Below are positions 10,421-20,224 of a stretch of 64,000 nucleotides of DNA, in pieces. Source of the DNA: Aquarana catesbeiana (taxonomy: Eukaryota; Chordata; Amphibia; Anura; Ranidae); assembly GCF_042186555.1 (NCBI RefSeq), contig NC_133333.1:69261555-69325554 (forward strand). Direction: 5' to 3'. A model generated the notes under the pieces. The model did no database searches. It had not been told where the DNA came from and was given only the letters and a program-made list of their open reading frames with translations. Both the position numbers and the translations under genes were made by a program. Position 1 is the stretch's first letter, and every line of letters starts with the position of its first letter.

Positions 10421-11326
10421 TATAAAATTTTCCGACAACAAAATCCGATCGCGTCAATTCCGACCATGTGTGGCCAGTTCCGACGCACAAAGTGCCACGC
10501 ATGCTCAGAAGAAATTCTGAGACGGAACAGCTCGGTCTGGTAAAATTAGCGTTCGGAATGGATACATCACTTTCGTCACGCTGCAATGTCAAAAATAGTT
10601 TAATACAGCGCACTCTCTTCTTCTTTATAATGTGAGAAGAATGAAGTAGTTTTGCTGCTCATATTCACACAGATTTCTCACAAAACTTATTTCTTTATTA
10701 TTTATTGGGATTCCCTCAATATATTTAGATTTGTCACATCTGCCCAAATTTGTTTTTGGTTGTTTGTATTTTTTTTTTCTTCCAGGCTGGTTTTGTATTT
10801 TTTGGGGGTTCGTTTTGTTTTTCAAGGCTGTGTTTTTATTGTTGTTTTTGTTGTGTTTTACTCTATAATATTTTTTGTGTGTTTTGTGTGTCAAGTTACC
10901 ACAACACCATTGATATCTTGTATTATTTAATCTGTAGGAGATTGTTTGGTGTTGTTGTCTCTTGTTAATTTCACATTGTATTTTTGAAATGTACCTGCCT
11001 CCTCACAAACAAACTGTCCTTTTTGAATGAAAACACACATAGGCGAGTATAATTGAACAAAAAATACCTTTATTAAGGGCTCACAAGTAAACAAAGTGGG
11101 AGGCAACGCTGGAGAAACAGCAGAAATGGGTGAAGCCTTGGACCCCCAGGGCACACATCAACTATTTTCAAGCAAAATTGATGGCCTGAGGAGTCCTTAT
11201 CTAACGGAGTGCAGTCTGGTCCAGAAGTCCCAGAGATCTGGAAAGCAGCAGATGACATCTGTGTCCCCAGGCTGTGGTCATACAAGAGACTGCATATTTT
11301 GTCAGACCAGACTGAACCCAGGGCCA

Positions 11327-12500
11327 TCACTCTCTGATCTTCCTTCCACGCTGTGGCTCTGGTGGTGGAGAAGGAGGAGGAGGGGGAGGGGCCAACTCAC
11401 TCAGGTGGGTATTGGGTGTTAGTTCACCACTCACCCCCTTACTTAGGACTTTATACAGAAGGTCCTCACATAGTTTGCGTTGACCCTCCTGCATGCCCTG
11501 CAGTTTTGTGGCAGCCATGCAGGCAAAGGCCTCTTCAGGAGTGGGTAAGGCTCGGAGGGACGCAGAAGCCTCCTGAATTAGCCTGAGCGCAGAATCCTGC
11601 ATGCGAGTCGCCTTCCTCGCTCTTTTGTATGGAAGGCGGAGGGGAGGAACCTGCGATTCTGTCAGGCTTTGACTTGTCCCAGGCTTCTCCTGGCTGATAC
11701 TTAGCCCCGCCTCCTCCTGGCTGCCACTAACCCCCGCCTCCTCCTGGCTGCCACATTCCACAGCCTCCTCCTGGCTGAGGTCTTCCTGTCTTCCTGTGTA
11801 TGAAAAAGGGACATAGTTTGAGTTTTTTATTCATCAATCACACACAATTGTCACCTCATGATTGTTGCAAATTGAATGTTAACAAATATAACAGACTATC
11901 CTTCTGAGCCCAGCATTTTTCATTCTTGTCCCAATTTTGGGTGCCCACTACTCTCTATTGATATGTAAAACAATCAATCAGCAATTAGTGATCAATAATA
12001 ACATCTAGTAAACATCATTTCTTTATTGACCAGAAATCTGTAGAACAATACTATACCTGGTTCCAGCTGGGCTCCTCCACTTCTTCCTGGCTGGAAGGCC
12101 CAGGTTGGACATCGGAAGCCTCAGCTGGGGTGGAAGGAAGAGTGGAAGGAAGAGTGGAGAGGGATTCCCTGACTTCAGTGTGGTCTGACAGAAATCGCAG
12201 TCTCTCATAGTACCACAGCCTGGGGACATAAACATCATCTGCTGCAGCTCCGGATGTCTGGGAATCCGTGACCTTCTTGCGCTCCCTAAGATAGGTGCTC
12301 CTCAGGCCACCAATTTCGTTTTTTAAATAGGGGATGGTTGCTGTGGGGACCACCGGCGTCACCAACTCCAGCAGTTTCTCCAGCGCTGCCTGCCTCTTTT
12401 GTTTATTGTTGTAATGGGGGTGTCTCACCTGCCACAGACAGGGCAGCTCTCTGTATTTATCTATGAACAGGGGGAGGAAATTGTGGTCAAAGCCATCCAT
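11327..12500 (-). CDS. Harbinger-encoded MADF-domain protein, two exons, about 300 aa
   Basis: Join complement of 12500-12057 and 11785-11327. Exon 1 (148 codons) starts at the ATG at 12500. It carries a MADF domain at residues 4-80: FLPLFIDKYRELPCLW, PHYNNKQKRQAALEKLL, LKNEIGGLRSTYLRERKKV. The spaced tryptophan/aromatic and basic residues are typical of this Myb-related DNA-binding fold. The donor is CAG|GTATAG. The acceptor ACAG|GAAGAC at 11785 keeps phase 0; an upstream AG at 11793 would shift the frame. Exon 2 has QEEAG-type repeats, a basic stretch (PYKRARKATRM), a helical segment (EEAFACMAATKLQGMQEGQRK) and a proline run near the end. It diverges from the Myb-like gene across 290 bp. 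MADF proteins bind DNA; here it probably recognises the transposon or its targets, which is inference. A short upstream exon remains possible, since TCTTGCAG precedes the ATG. Confidence 0.8.
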
Positions 12501-12790
12501 TTTCTCTGCAAGACACAACACAAGACAAACCCTAATGTCAGGCCAAACTCTCCTAATCTTGTTACAATATAGGCCTCAATTTAGAAGCAGTATAGGCCCA
12601 AGTTTAGATCTTATCTTCATTCTCACAATCGGCGCCTCCGATGCTCCTTCCTCCGCTCACAGATCGTACGCACTACGCACGCGTGTTACGCTTTATACAC
12701 ACTGTGCATGCGTGTAACTCCACCCGCCCCTGAAGTTCTTTCTAGTCTATTCCCCGCCCCTTTTTGTTCAGCGCAGTGGGGGAAGAGCAC
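12501..12790. promoter_or_regulatory. Candidate bidirectional promoter between the MADF and Myb-like genes
   Basis: The 290 bp between the two divergent start codons contain two GC-box-like CCGCCCC words (about 12724 and 12753). They also contain repeated CGCGTGT/GCATGCGTGT words near 12678-12716 that are partly inverted. No clean TATA box lies at a proper distance on either side. The arrangement supports shared control, but nothing in the sequence proves start sites. Confidence 0.5.
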
Positions 12791-13698
12791 ATGACGGAGA
12801 CACAGCAGGTGCGTGCTAATTACAGCAACGAGGAGGAGGAAAGCCCGGATCCGGAAACTTCTGGATCCAGAAGGAGAAGATTTAAGGCCTCAAATATGTC
12901 CTTTGGGGAGATGTTGGAGATGGTGGACATCCTGAAGAAGGCCGACTATGACGGTAAGTATGGACCTTACCTCAACCCCAATGTCAGAAAGGCCAAGATA
13001 ATGGCGAAAGTGGTCAGGAGTCTGCACTGGAATTTCGGGGTACGACGATCGAAAGATCAGCTCAGAAAGTGGTGGTCGGACCTGAAATTAAGAGAACACG
13101 AGCAGTACAGAAAGATCTGGAGAATGCTGCAAAAAAAGTAAGTAGTTGTGCTGTGTTCCTATTCTTTTTCTGTTTATTACGTTCGTGCTGCTCCATGTGC
13201 TTTTAGGAACTGTTGTACAGTTTAAAATGGCAACTTTCATGTTCATGGGCACATTATTCGTTCGTATCAAACATTTTTCTTTTGGCCTATAAAACACCAT
13301 TGTTTTGGCCATATGCATTTGCCCACATTTTTGACGGCAAACTTGTCTGCAAATAATTTGGTTGTGTAGATGGGTTTGTTACTAGAATGAAATGCAAACT
13401 AGATTCTGTGTAAGGAGAGGACACTCAGCAGCTGTTTAGACATCTGGACGCTGGAGCACTAGTGTGGGACACAAGAACACCCTTTTTATTAGGGGGCCCA
13501 CACAGGTGCTCCAGTGTATACTATAGGGGGGTCTCCATCTGTGAAGCTTGTACAAAACAGGTAAAGTATTGAAGCTTGACAAAAGGACACTTAAAATTCT
13601 ACATCTTGGAACTCTGCCAAAATAGACAATTGTACCCCACTTCCAAGCAATGTTTCATATTTTTAGTTCTGCCATCAAATATCTGTGTGCCAAGTATA

Positions 13699-13736
<38 letters not shown>

Positions 13737-14110
13737 TAGGGGACTCGGAGGACACCCCTCATCCGAGGAGACCAGAGACCCCCCACCTCTGGAAGAAGGG
13801 GAAATACCCCAAACACAAGAGCAGGAGGAGGAAGACGTGGTGGAACTAGTCACCACAACAGGTGAGTGTCTGCGACCACAGGCTCAGGTAAGAGATGGAT
13901 GCCGGCATATTTATAATACCTGTTTTTTTTGTTTCTCTCTTTTTAGGTGATCGTGAAGTTGTGGATCCAGATCCTTTCACCTCGGAAAGTGTCCAGATCC
14001 TGATTGGGGAGATCATGGGGTGTAATGTTGCATTGGAAAACATCAAGAAAAACATCAATAATGTTATTCTAAAAAATAAGAACATCATTGATGTTTTGGG
14101 GAGAGTTTAA
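12791..14110 (+). CDS. Harbinger-encoded Myb/SANT-like DNA-binding protein, three exons, 210 aa
   Basis: Join 12791-13137, 13740-13861, 13947-14110. Splice signals are AAA|GTAAGT, CATAG|GG, CAG|GTGAGT and TTTAG|GT, and the frame stays open throughout. Residues 38-112 form a Myb/trihelix-like domain (MSFGEMLEMVDILKK, RRSKDQLRKWWSDLKLRE), the type found in NAIF1 and in the second protein of Harbinger transposons. In characterised elements this partner brings the transposase into the nucleus and onto the ends. An acidic middle (EEGEIPQTQEQEEED) and a helical C-terminus (ILIGEIMGCN, NIIDVLGRV) follow. The ATG at 12791 was preferred to an upstream TTG-initiated extension. Intron 1 holds a T-run at 13701-13733. 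The 3' end converges with the transposase gene. I see no damage. Confidence 0.88.
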
Positions 14111-14175
14111 AACCCCTCCAAATCCCTTTGTTTTTTGTTGTGCTACAATGTTAAAAATTTTTATGCGATTTTTAG

Positions 14176-14396
14176 AAAAGCCAAATTTTGAAGATGCACA
14201 CAGTGTGCCAACATGTGCTATCTGCCATCACGGGAGATCAATGTAGGTGTTTTGGGGGTGCAACCCCTTCCTCAATAATAAAGTAGCTGAGAGGAAGGGG
14301 TTGCTCCCCCAAAACACGTCCCTTGATCCCCCGTGATGGCAGCTAGCACATGTTGACATTCGTAAATTGGTGTGCATGTTCAAAATTTGGCTTTTC
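14176..14396. repeat. Long imperfect palindrome in the Harbinger convergent intergenic region
   Basis: Arms of about 100 bp run inward from GAAAAGCCAAATTTTGAAGA and outward to CAAAATTTGGCTTTTC. They include CATGTGCTATCTGCCATCACG against CGTGATGGCAGCTAGCACATG and GGGGTGCAACCCC-like cores. It lies 66 bp past the Myb-like stop and about 580 bp from the transposase stop. An equivalent palindrome occupies the same place in copy 2 (62449-62670). It belongs to the family and could serve as a two-way terminator or a replication hairpin; function is inferred. Confidence 0.85.
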
Positions 14397-14749
14397 CTGG
14401 GGTGACTTCACCCCATCTGAACGCAATATCAAACACAGTTCCTAAATACTCATGTCTGATATTGCCTTCAAGTTCTACCAAATGTGAACTTTGTAAGTTC
14501 TAGACTTGTGTCTTTCTTGTTGGTTTGAAACATGCCTGTTTTATCTTAAATGGGCATTTCTATTTTTGATAATGCCATCCCAAAAATTGTTATACAACAA
14601 ACATGTTGGTTTGTTTTAAAAACCTTTCCTAAATGCACATGTGATTGTGCAGGTATTAAAAAGATTGTTAATCAAGAATGTGTGGATTATTGTCTCAACG
14701 CTACAACACTTTTGTGGTGCTCCAATTGCTGCTTTCTGTGACAATGGGG

Positions 14750-14839
14750 GTTATTTCCTAAGGGCAAAACCACTTTGCACTACAAGTGCAGTTTCAAGTG
14801 CACTTGTAGTGCAAAGTGTCTTTGCCTTTAGTAAATAAC
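14750..14839. repeat. Short palindromic repeat inside Harbinger
   Basis: GTTATTTCCTAAGGGCAAA at 14750 pairs with TTTGCCTTTAGTAAATAAC ending at 14839. The inner arms are CACTTTGCACTACAAGTGCA and TGCACTTGTAGTGCAAAGTG. Copy 2 has it at 61993-62094. It looks like a small fold-back MITE fixed in the family before these copies spread. Confidence 0.8.
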
Positions 14840-14973
14840 ATCCAACAGTGCTTTGCTTTACACAATCACGCCATTTTCTGGACTCACCATATTTCTGTCA
14901 TGGTCAGCTAAAACAAACACAAGCAGTAAATGTCACCAAAGATTTGCGTAATTTTTTTTATTTGATCAAGGTT

Positions 14974-17162
14974 TCACAAATTGTCTGGCATATTGATGGC
15001 CCCCCTACCCGCAAAGAACTCAAGGTATCTTAGCCGGACATCACGGGCACTCAGGGAGGGCAAGCCAGGACAGCCACTTTCAAGCACCGTCAGGGTTGTT
15101 TCATTTATAATTCCGGCCTCAGGCCCAACTGAACCAGCATAGTTGGCAGAATGTTGCCGTAAAAAGTTATGTAGAACACAGCACGCCAGGATTATATGAT
15201 TCAGTTTATACTCCGCCATATGGATGGGTGTAAGAAATAGGTGGAACCGTCTGGCCATGATTCCAAATGTGTTCTCCACCACTCTTCTGGCTCTGGCCAG
15301 CCTGTAATTAAAAACCCTCTGTTCCGGGGTGAGGGTCCTCATCGGGAATGGCCGCATAAGGTGGTCCCCCAGCGCAAAGGCTTCATCTGCAACAAAGACG
15401 AATGGGAGTCCTTCCACATTGTCTTCTGGAGGTGGCAAGTCCAAGCTGCCATTCTGGAGACGCCTGTAAAACTCCATCTGGGCGATGACTCCACCATCAG
15501 ACATCCGGCCATTGTTCCCCACGTCCACATACAGGAACTCATAATTAGCCGACACCACCGCCAACATCACAATACTATTGAACCCCTTATAATTATAATA
15601 GTATGACCCCGAGTTGGGTGGTGGGATGATGTGGACGTGTTTCCCATCAATTGCCCCTCCGCAGTTAGGAAAGTCCCACCGCTGGGCAAAGTAGGAGGCC
15701 ACAGTATGCCATTCCTGTGGCGTGGAAGGAAACTGTGGAGGAAAAAAATAAAAATTAGTCTTTTTTGCACATTAAAACATGGAAAGCAGATTAGACACAA
15801 ACATTCTTGGCCAACATCAAGATAACATTTATTAAGGGGAATTTTACAACACCAAAGTATAAGGTACACCTATCATATTCCCCCTCCCCCCCTCTCCTGG
15901 GCCATTTCTAACATTATGGGTGGGGACTCTTTGACAGGTAACCCTCTCCACTTCATTGAGAGATGAATGCATAAATAATGGATATTACTTTGAACAGCCC
16001 CTCCTTAGTTACACTATTGACAGCCAATTGGACAGGTAAGAAGTGTCATAATACAAAGATATAAATACACACTGTACACATTTGAGCACATTTGGACATT
16101 CTGCTATTACCTATCAAGATAATAATAAAATACAAAAACCTTAAACAGTACCATTTGAAAGTTTACAGGCAGGCCCTTGCACTGCATGCTTTGGGGAATT
16201 CATCCATAAATCTGACCACAAAAGAGATGGGTATAGTGTGTATTGGTTTGGCAAAGTCACCAGATAGATGATTGAGGATAGAGAATTGGTATCAGCTGAC
16301 TTAGCAGTTGGGGGGAGGGAGGGTTAAAAATGATTTGGGGACCCCCCAAAAAAAAGAAAAAAAAAAAACTCTGGCACTCTGCCTGAATTTAAAAAACACA
16401 AATCACTTTTAATAACATTTTAGGGGGTGTTTGGGGTAAAGCACTACTATGGAGCTGATAAAATACATTGTTAAGTGACTACATGAGGTGAATATAGGAC
16501 CCGGAGAGCATGCTGGGGAGGTAAGTGAAGGCAAATATGTATGAAGGACAACAAAAATAATGACATAAAAATCCAGCATGCATGAGGACAAAGGGGACAT
16601 TCACAGCATATTACAATCATGGTAATTAGGGAATGAGGAAAGAAATACAATACATTAGCAAACATTAAATACAATAAAATGTGATATTAAAGGATAAAAA
16701 TCTTACCTTCATATACTCCTTCTGCAGGACCTGGATGATGGCAGAACAGGTCTCCGGGATAATGATCCCCAGAGCCTGGGGGGAGATGCCTGTCGAGAAC
16801 TTGAGGTCCTGCAGGCTTCTCCCCATCGCCAAGTACCGCAGGGTGGCGACGAGCCTCTGTTTTGGAGTGATGGCTTGCCTCATGCAGGTATCCTGCCTGC
16901 TGATATAGGGGGTCAGTGAATCCAACAAACGGTGAAATACGGGGTCCGTCATCCTGAGAAAGTTCCTGAAATCATCAGGATTATTCTCACGGATCTCACG
17001 GAGCAAAGGCATATGACAGAACTTGTCACGCTGAAGCAACCAATTCTTGGTCCATGAACTCCTCCCCACCCTGTTCATGGACTGGACTTGTGTCAAGGTC
17101 AGGACCCCAACACCAAGCCCCCGCACAGCACAAACTCTACGAGGAGTACGTATACGCAACAT
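14974..17162 (-). CDS. PIF/Harbinger DDE transposase, two exons, about 404 aa, intact
   Basis: Join complement of 17162-16707 and 15732-14974. Exon 1 has 152 codons and ends ATGAAG|GTAAGA. The acceptor is CTCCACAG|TTTCC, phase 0. The enzyme cuts and pastes the element at 3-bp target sites. The N-terminal part (FRNFLRMTDPVFHRLLDSL, TLRYLAMGRSLQDLKFSTGIS) is the helix-turn-helix-like region of the HARBI1 family. The catalytic core is in exon 2: D181 in GGAIDGKHVHI, D222 in LYVDVGNNGR, D268 in FVADEAFALGDH, and E305 in RVVENTFGIMARRF. The tail YAGSVGPEAG...MPDNL is collinear with copy 2. The length is in the normal range for the family. A polyadenylation signal (AATAAA on minus) lies just past the stop near 14958. 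The 974-bp intron shows no gene. The 17163-17460 leader is presumably the promoter side. Confidence 0.93.
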
Positions 17163-17459
17163 GGCTAGAAAACGGTCGGCTGCTCAGAACGAAGTAACAG
17201 AACGCACTGAAGAACAGCAAGGCCTGTGAAGAGCGACCTGAAAAACAGCAACGAACGAACAAGAACACAATGACTAATGAAAGTCACGCGTAGCTTGCTT
17301 GCACGCACTGAAGAGCAGATACAAACCCACAAGCACAAACTGAACTGCAGAAAACGATCTGAAAGCCACGAGTCTGAAAAAGCACGAATCGTCTCTCACC
17401 AAACTTTTACTAACACGAGATTAGCAAAAGGAGCCCAAAGGGCTGAACTGGCCTTTTCT

Positions 17460-17628
17460 AGTCTCGTCGTACGTGGTTGACGTCACCGCATTCTTGGCGA
17501 TCGGAAATTCCGACAACTTTGTGCGACCGTGTGTACGCAAAACAAGTTTGAGCCAACATCCGTCGGAAAAAATCCTAGGATTTTGTTGTCAGAATGTTCG
17601 ATCAATGTCCAACCGTGTGTGCGGGGCA
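17460..17628 (-). repeat. Harbinger right terminal region
   Basis: Read on the minus strand from 17628 this end starts TGCCCCGCACACACGG and contains GACAACAAAATCCTAGGATT and GACGGATGTTGGCTCAAAC. It also has a second CGTACACACGGTCGC copy about 85 bases in, and the phrase GGTGACGTCAACCACGTACG. The same order is found at 59250-59420 in copy 2. Confidence 0.85.
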
Positions 17629-17703
17629 TCAGCCTTGCAATGCCTCATGGGACTTGTTTCACAACAGCTGGAGGGCCGCCAGTTTGAGACCACAGCTCTA
17701 AAG

Positions 17704-18508
17704 CTTCTCGCAAACTGGTTCACTTTGTGCTGCTGGGGGCTAAACGCACAATTGCCAGGGCCTAAAAACAGCCGGGAGTCTCTCTCCCAGCAGCTAAAAT
17801 GAAAATATCCTGGATAATGTCCCAGGAAAAGCTATCCAGTATTGTTGAGGATACTGCCAAGAAATTTGAGAGTACCTGGGAACCATGGGCCCGTCTGGTA
17901 GGTGTACCCATTGGTTCTCCTAATAGGTCTACATAAAACGCTCTTTGAACGCATAGCGGTGTTCCTTCCCTCCCCCCTCCCCCTCTTCTTTTCTCTTTCT
18001 CTTCACTCTTATTCTCTCCTCTATAGGTCCACTCTGGAGTTTGGTTTTATTCATACATACATAGCTACTTTGTTAGCCCAGATACGTATATGAACAGTTT
18101 AAACGTTTAAGGTAGAGCAAAGAGATGTTCACTTGTTACTCCCCCTTTATTTTTCTTTACCTATCCACTATGTAGGCTCTGGCGTGTCACGAGCCTTTGT
18201 TGGGAGAACTCAGGCCATTGAGGGAAATAAGGGTTTCCTCCTTCTGGCACAGTATGCACCCGCTTGGGGTGCCGGATGGTGAGAGAACCCATGGCTTTTA
18301 GGCTAAAGTATTCGGTGACATACCCGTTGGTCGGACTTCTCCTATTGCCCAGGGGTCCCTGATAATGTTAGCTCCCTACCTATGGCTACCAATGTATAAT
18401 TTATACAATATCCATTGCATTGTTTTTCGTTGCTTACACTTGACAAAGTATATTTATGTATTACTTACTTGCTTCTTTCAAAATAAAAATCTTTTGAAAT
18501 AGAAAAAA
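17704..18508 (+). pseudogene. LINE-C ORF2 extreme C-terminus and 3' UTR
   Basis: Just right of the hAT duplication the frame resumes LINE C-terminal sequence (KISWIMSQEKLSSIVEDTAKKFESTW, near 17803-17880). This block is common at the end of Tx1/L1 ORF2. A pyrimidine-rich stretch (17965-18020) and an AT-rich tail ending TTTCAAAATAAAAATCTTTTG and an A-run follow, then the satellite. No open frame of note remains. Confidence 0.65.
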
Positions 18509-19402
18509 AGAGTTTGTTTTCCCGCAACTTGTGGCAAAATATAAAAAATTCCATGGACTCAACATGGCTCTGAGCAAATAGGCTCCCAAAAAGTCCCACA
18601 CATGTGGTATCCCCGCACTCAGGAGAAGCAGTAGAATTTATTTTGAGGTGTAATTCCACATATGCCCATGGCATGTGTGAGCAATATATCATTTAGTGAC
18701 AACTTTGAGCAAAAAACCAAAAGGTTTTTCCCGCAACTTGTGGCAAAATATAAAATATTCCATGGACTTAACATAGCTCTCAGCAAATAGCTTGGGGTGT
18801 CTACTTTCCAAAATGGGGTCATTTGGGGGGGTTTGTGCCATCTTGGCATTTTATGGCCTTCAAAACTGCGATAGGTAGTGAGGAGTGAAATCAAAAATTT
18901 ACGTCTTAGAAATCCTAAAGGTAGTGATTGGTTTTCGGGGCCCGTACGTGGCTAGGCTCCCAAAAATTTCAACACATGTGGTATCCCCGTACTCAGGAGA
19001 AGTGGCATAATGTATTTTGGGGTGTAATTCCACATATGCCCATGGCATGTTTGAGCAATATATCATTAAGTGACAACTATGTGCAAAAAAAAAGTTTTTC
19101 ATTTTCCCGCAACTTGTGGCAAAATATAAAATATTCCATGGACTCAACATACTTCTCAGCAAACAGCTTGGGGTGTCTACTTTCCAAAATGGGGTCATTT
19201 GGGGGGTTTGTGCCTTCTTAGCATTTTATGGCCTCAAAACTGTGATAGGTAGTGAGGAGTGAAATCAAAAATGTATGCCCTTCGAAATCCTGAAGGCGGT
19301 GATTGGTTTTCGGGGCCCCATACACGTCTAAGCTCCCAAAAAGTCTCACACATGTGGTATCCCCGTACTCAGGAGAAGCAGCAGAATGTATTTTGGGGTG
19401 TA
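18509..19402 (+). repeat. Tandem satellite, unit about 375 bp (right part of the split array)
   Basis: It starts mid-unit at AGAGTTTGTTTTCCCGC, exactly where the left part stops. AGTGACAACT recurs at 18695 and 19069 (spacing 374). The first unit has the same internal deletion as the 1155-1364 unit. It ends at TTTTGGGGTGTATG near 19402. Confidence 0.9.
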
Positions 19403-20077
19403 TGTATAAATGGGTGGTGCTACGCTAATCCTCAAAACATGTGCCATAAAGGTGAATAAAGGGCTTATGGTCAAATCTTACATCACAAGGCAGATATAAT
19501 AAAAATAATAAGAGTGAAGCAAATAACGTGATAAACGACACTAGCCAACAAATATGTCTGATCGAAATAAAATATAAATACTAATAATACAGAAAATATA
19601 AATCATGTACGTGAGAACATGTTCATGATACCACATAAATATTTAGACCATATCCTCTTAGTAATTAAATAAAGCTCACAATCAGTGGAAAGATATTCCT
19701 TCATAAGGTGCAAAATAGATATATGTAGAAAGCAATGGTTTAAACTATGTGCAAAAAATGTTCAAAAATTAGCAGTGTGCAATGGTGTATTCCAATCAGA
19801 TGAGTCCATACACCATGCTATATATAAAGTGACAAATGTGCAAAAAAGCGTCCATCCAAATAAATACAACATACAAGTCCCAAACAATTGTGTACAAGTG
19901 TTTTCACAAGAAAAAAGTCCTTTATATAAATAAAATATGTGACAGCAACGTCCTGGCATGCAGCCGTTGCAATTAAAGTGCTCAACGTGAGTGACATCAA
20001 ATGTGTCTTCGTGTGCATACACACAAGTGGGTAGTGGCCCCTTACCTTAGGGTAATAGGGCAAAAGCATAAGGTTTG
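19403..20077. other. AT-rich non-coding stretch, probably a dispersed repeat
   Basis: There is no coding frame with motifs. The text is rich in AAATAAA and TATAAA words and has the look of an amphibian interspersed repeat (GTGGTGCTACGCTAATCC, GTAGTGGCCCCTTACC). I cannot name a family. Confidence 0.4.
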
Positions 20078-20224
20078 AAAAGCCTTTGGGGTGTCCACCT
20101 GGGGGCTCCAGCGCGTCCCTCACGGTCCTAGATCCGAGATACACTACATTGAGGGAACCATATCACGAATCTAGGACCGTGAGGGACGCGCTGGAGCCCC
20201 CAGGTGGACACCCCAAAGGCTTTT
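20078..20224. repeat. Perfect 56-bp inverted repeat with 35-bp loop
   Basis: Left arm 20078-20133 and right arm 20169-20224 are exact reverse complements, from AAAAGCCTTTGGGG to CGGTCCTAGAT and back. The loop is CCGAGATACACTACATTGAG and on to 20168. The right arm overlaps the end of the minus-strand frame that follows. Confidence 0.97.

Larger units (their letters stand above)
10289..17628. mobile_element. Complete three-gene PIF/Harbinger DNA transposon (copy 1)
   Basis: The left terminus TGCCCCGTACACATGG (10289 on) is mirrored by the right terminus, whose complement starts TGCCCCGCACACACGG at 17628. The bases TCA at 10286-10288 and 17629-17631 form a 3-bp duplication; deleting the element restores the MITE phrase AACTGTCAGCCTTGC. 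Three genes lie inside: MADF-domain protein (-), Myb/SANT-like protein (+) and DDE transposase (-). All read open across good splice sites. At 7,340 bp with every gene intact, this copy could be autonomous or very recently so. The unassigned 10430-11326 stretch is AT- and T-rich, with the MADF polyadenylation signal (AATAAA on minus) at about 11069-11075. Confidence 0.92.
10199..17695. mobile_element. hAT-type MITE interrupted by the Harbinger element
   Basis: The left end is CAGGGGTCTCAAACTGG (10199-10215). The right end read on the other strand is CTGTGGTCTCAAACTGG (17695-17679), so the terminal inverted repeats match at 15 of 17 bases. Both sides are flanked by CTCTAAAG (10191-10198 and 17696-17703), the 8-bp duplication expected of hAT elements. 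Removing the Harbinger leaves only about 160 bp of MITE, with extended inverted arms (CCAGCTGTTG...GCAACAGCTGG). It has no coding capacity. Confidence 0.88.
2140..18508 (+). mobile_element. LINE-C: Tx1/L1-like retrotransposon inserted in the satellite, heavily interrupted
   Basis: The 5' half (5' UTR, ORF1, start of ORF2) lies at 2140-4425. The ORF2 C-terminal end and 3' UTR, with the tail AAATAAAAATCTTTTGAAAT and an A-run, lie at 9481-10198 and 17704-18508. Order and strand fit one element. The 9-bp word AGAGTTTGT occurs at 2131-2139 and 18509-18517 and fits a target-site duplication in the satellite unit. Most of ORF2 (roughly 2.7 kb, inferred from usual ORF2 length) is missing. In its place lies 4426-9480, holding other repeats. 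Whether C and D halves are truly one copy is inference from the duplication and the satellite register. Confidence 0.72.

Noticed and set aside
11785..11793. The first AG (11794) as acceptor for MADF exon 2
   Set aside because: It puts exon 2 out of frame with exon 1; the next suitable AG, giving a start at 11785, keeps a long open frame.
12764..12790. Upstream extension of the Myb-like gene starting at a TTG
   Set aside because: The first ATG in frame is at 12791 and keeps the whole domain; a TTG start is not expected here.
13576..13950. A 124-codon frame across the T-run and exon 2 of the Myb-like gene
   Set aside because: It reads through an intron and the (T)33 run; the spliced model explains the sequence better.
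9481..18508. Treating the 3' LINE half as an element separate from LINE-C
   Set aside because: Strand, order, the AGAGTTTGT duplication and the satellite register favour one element, although the middle is missing.
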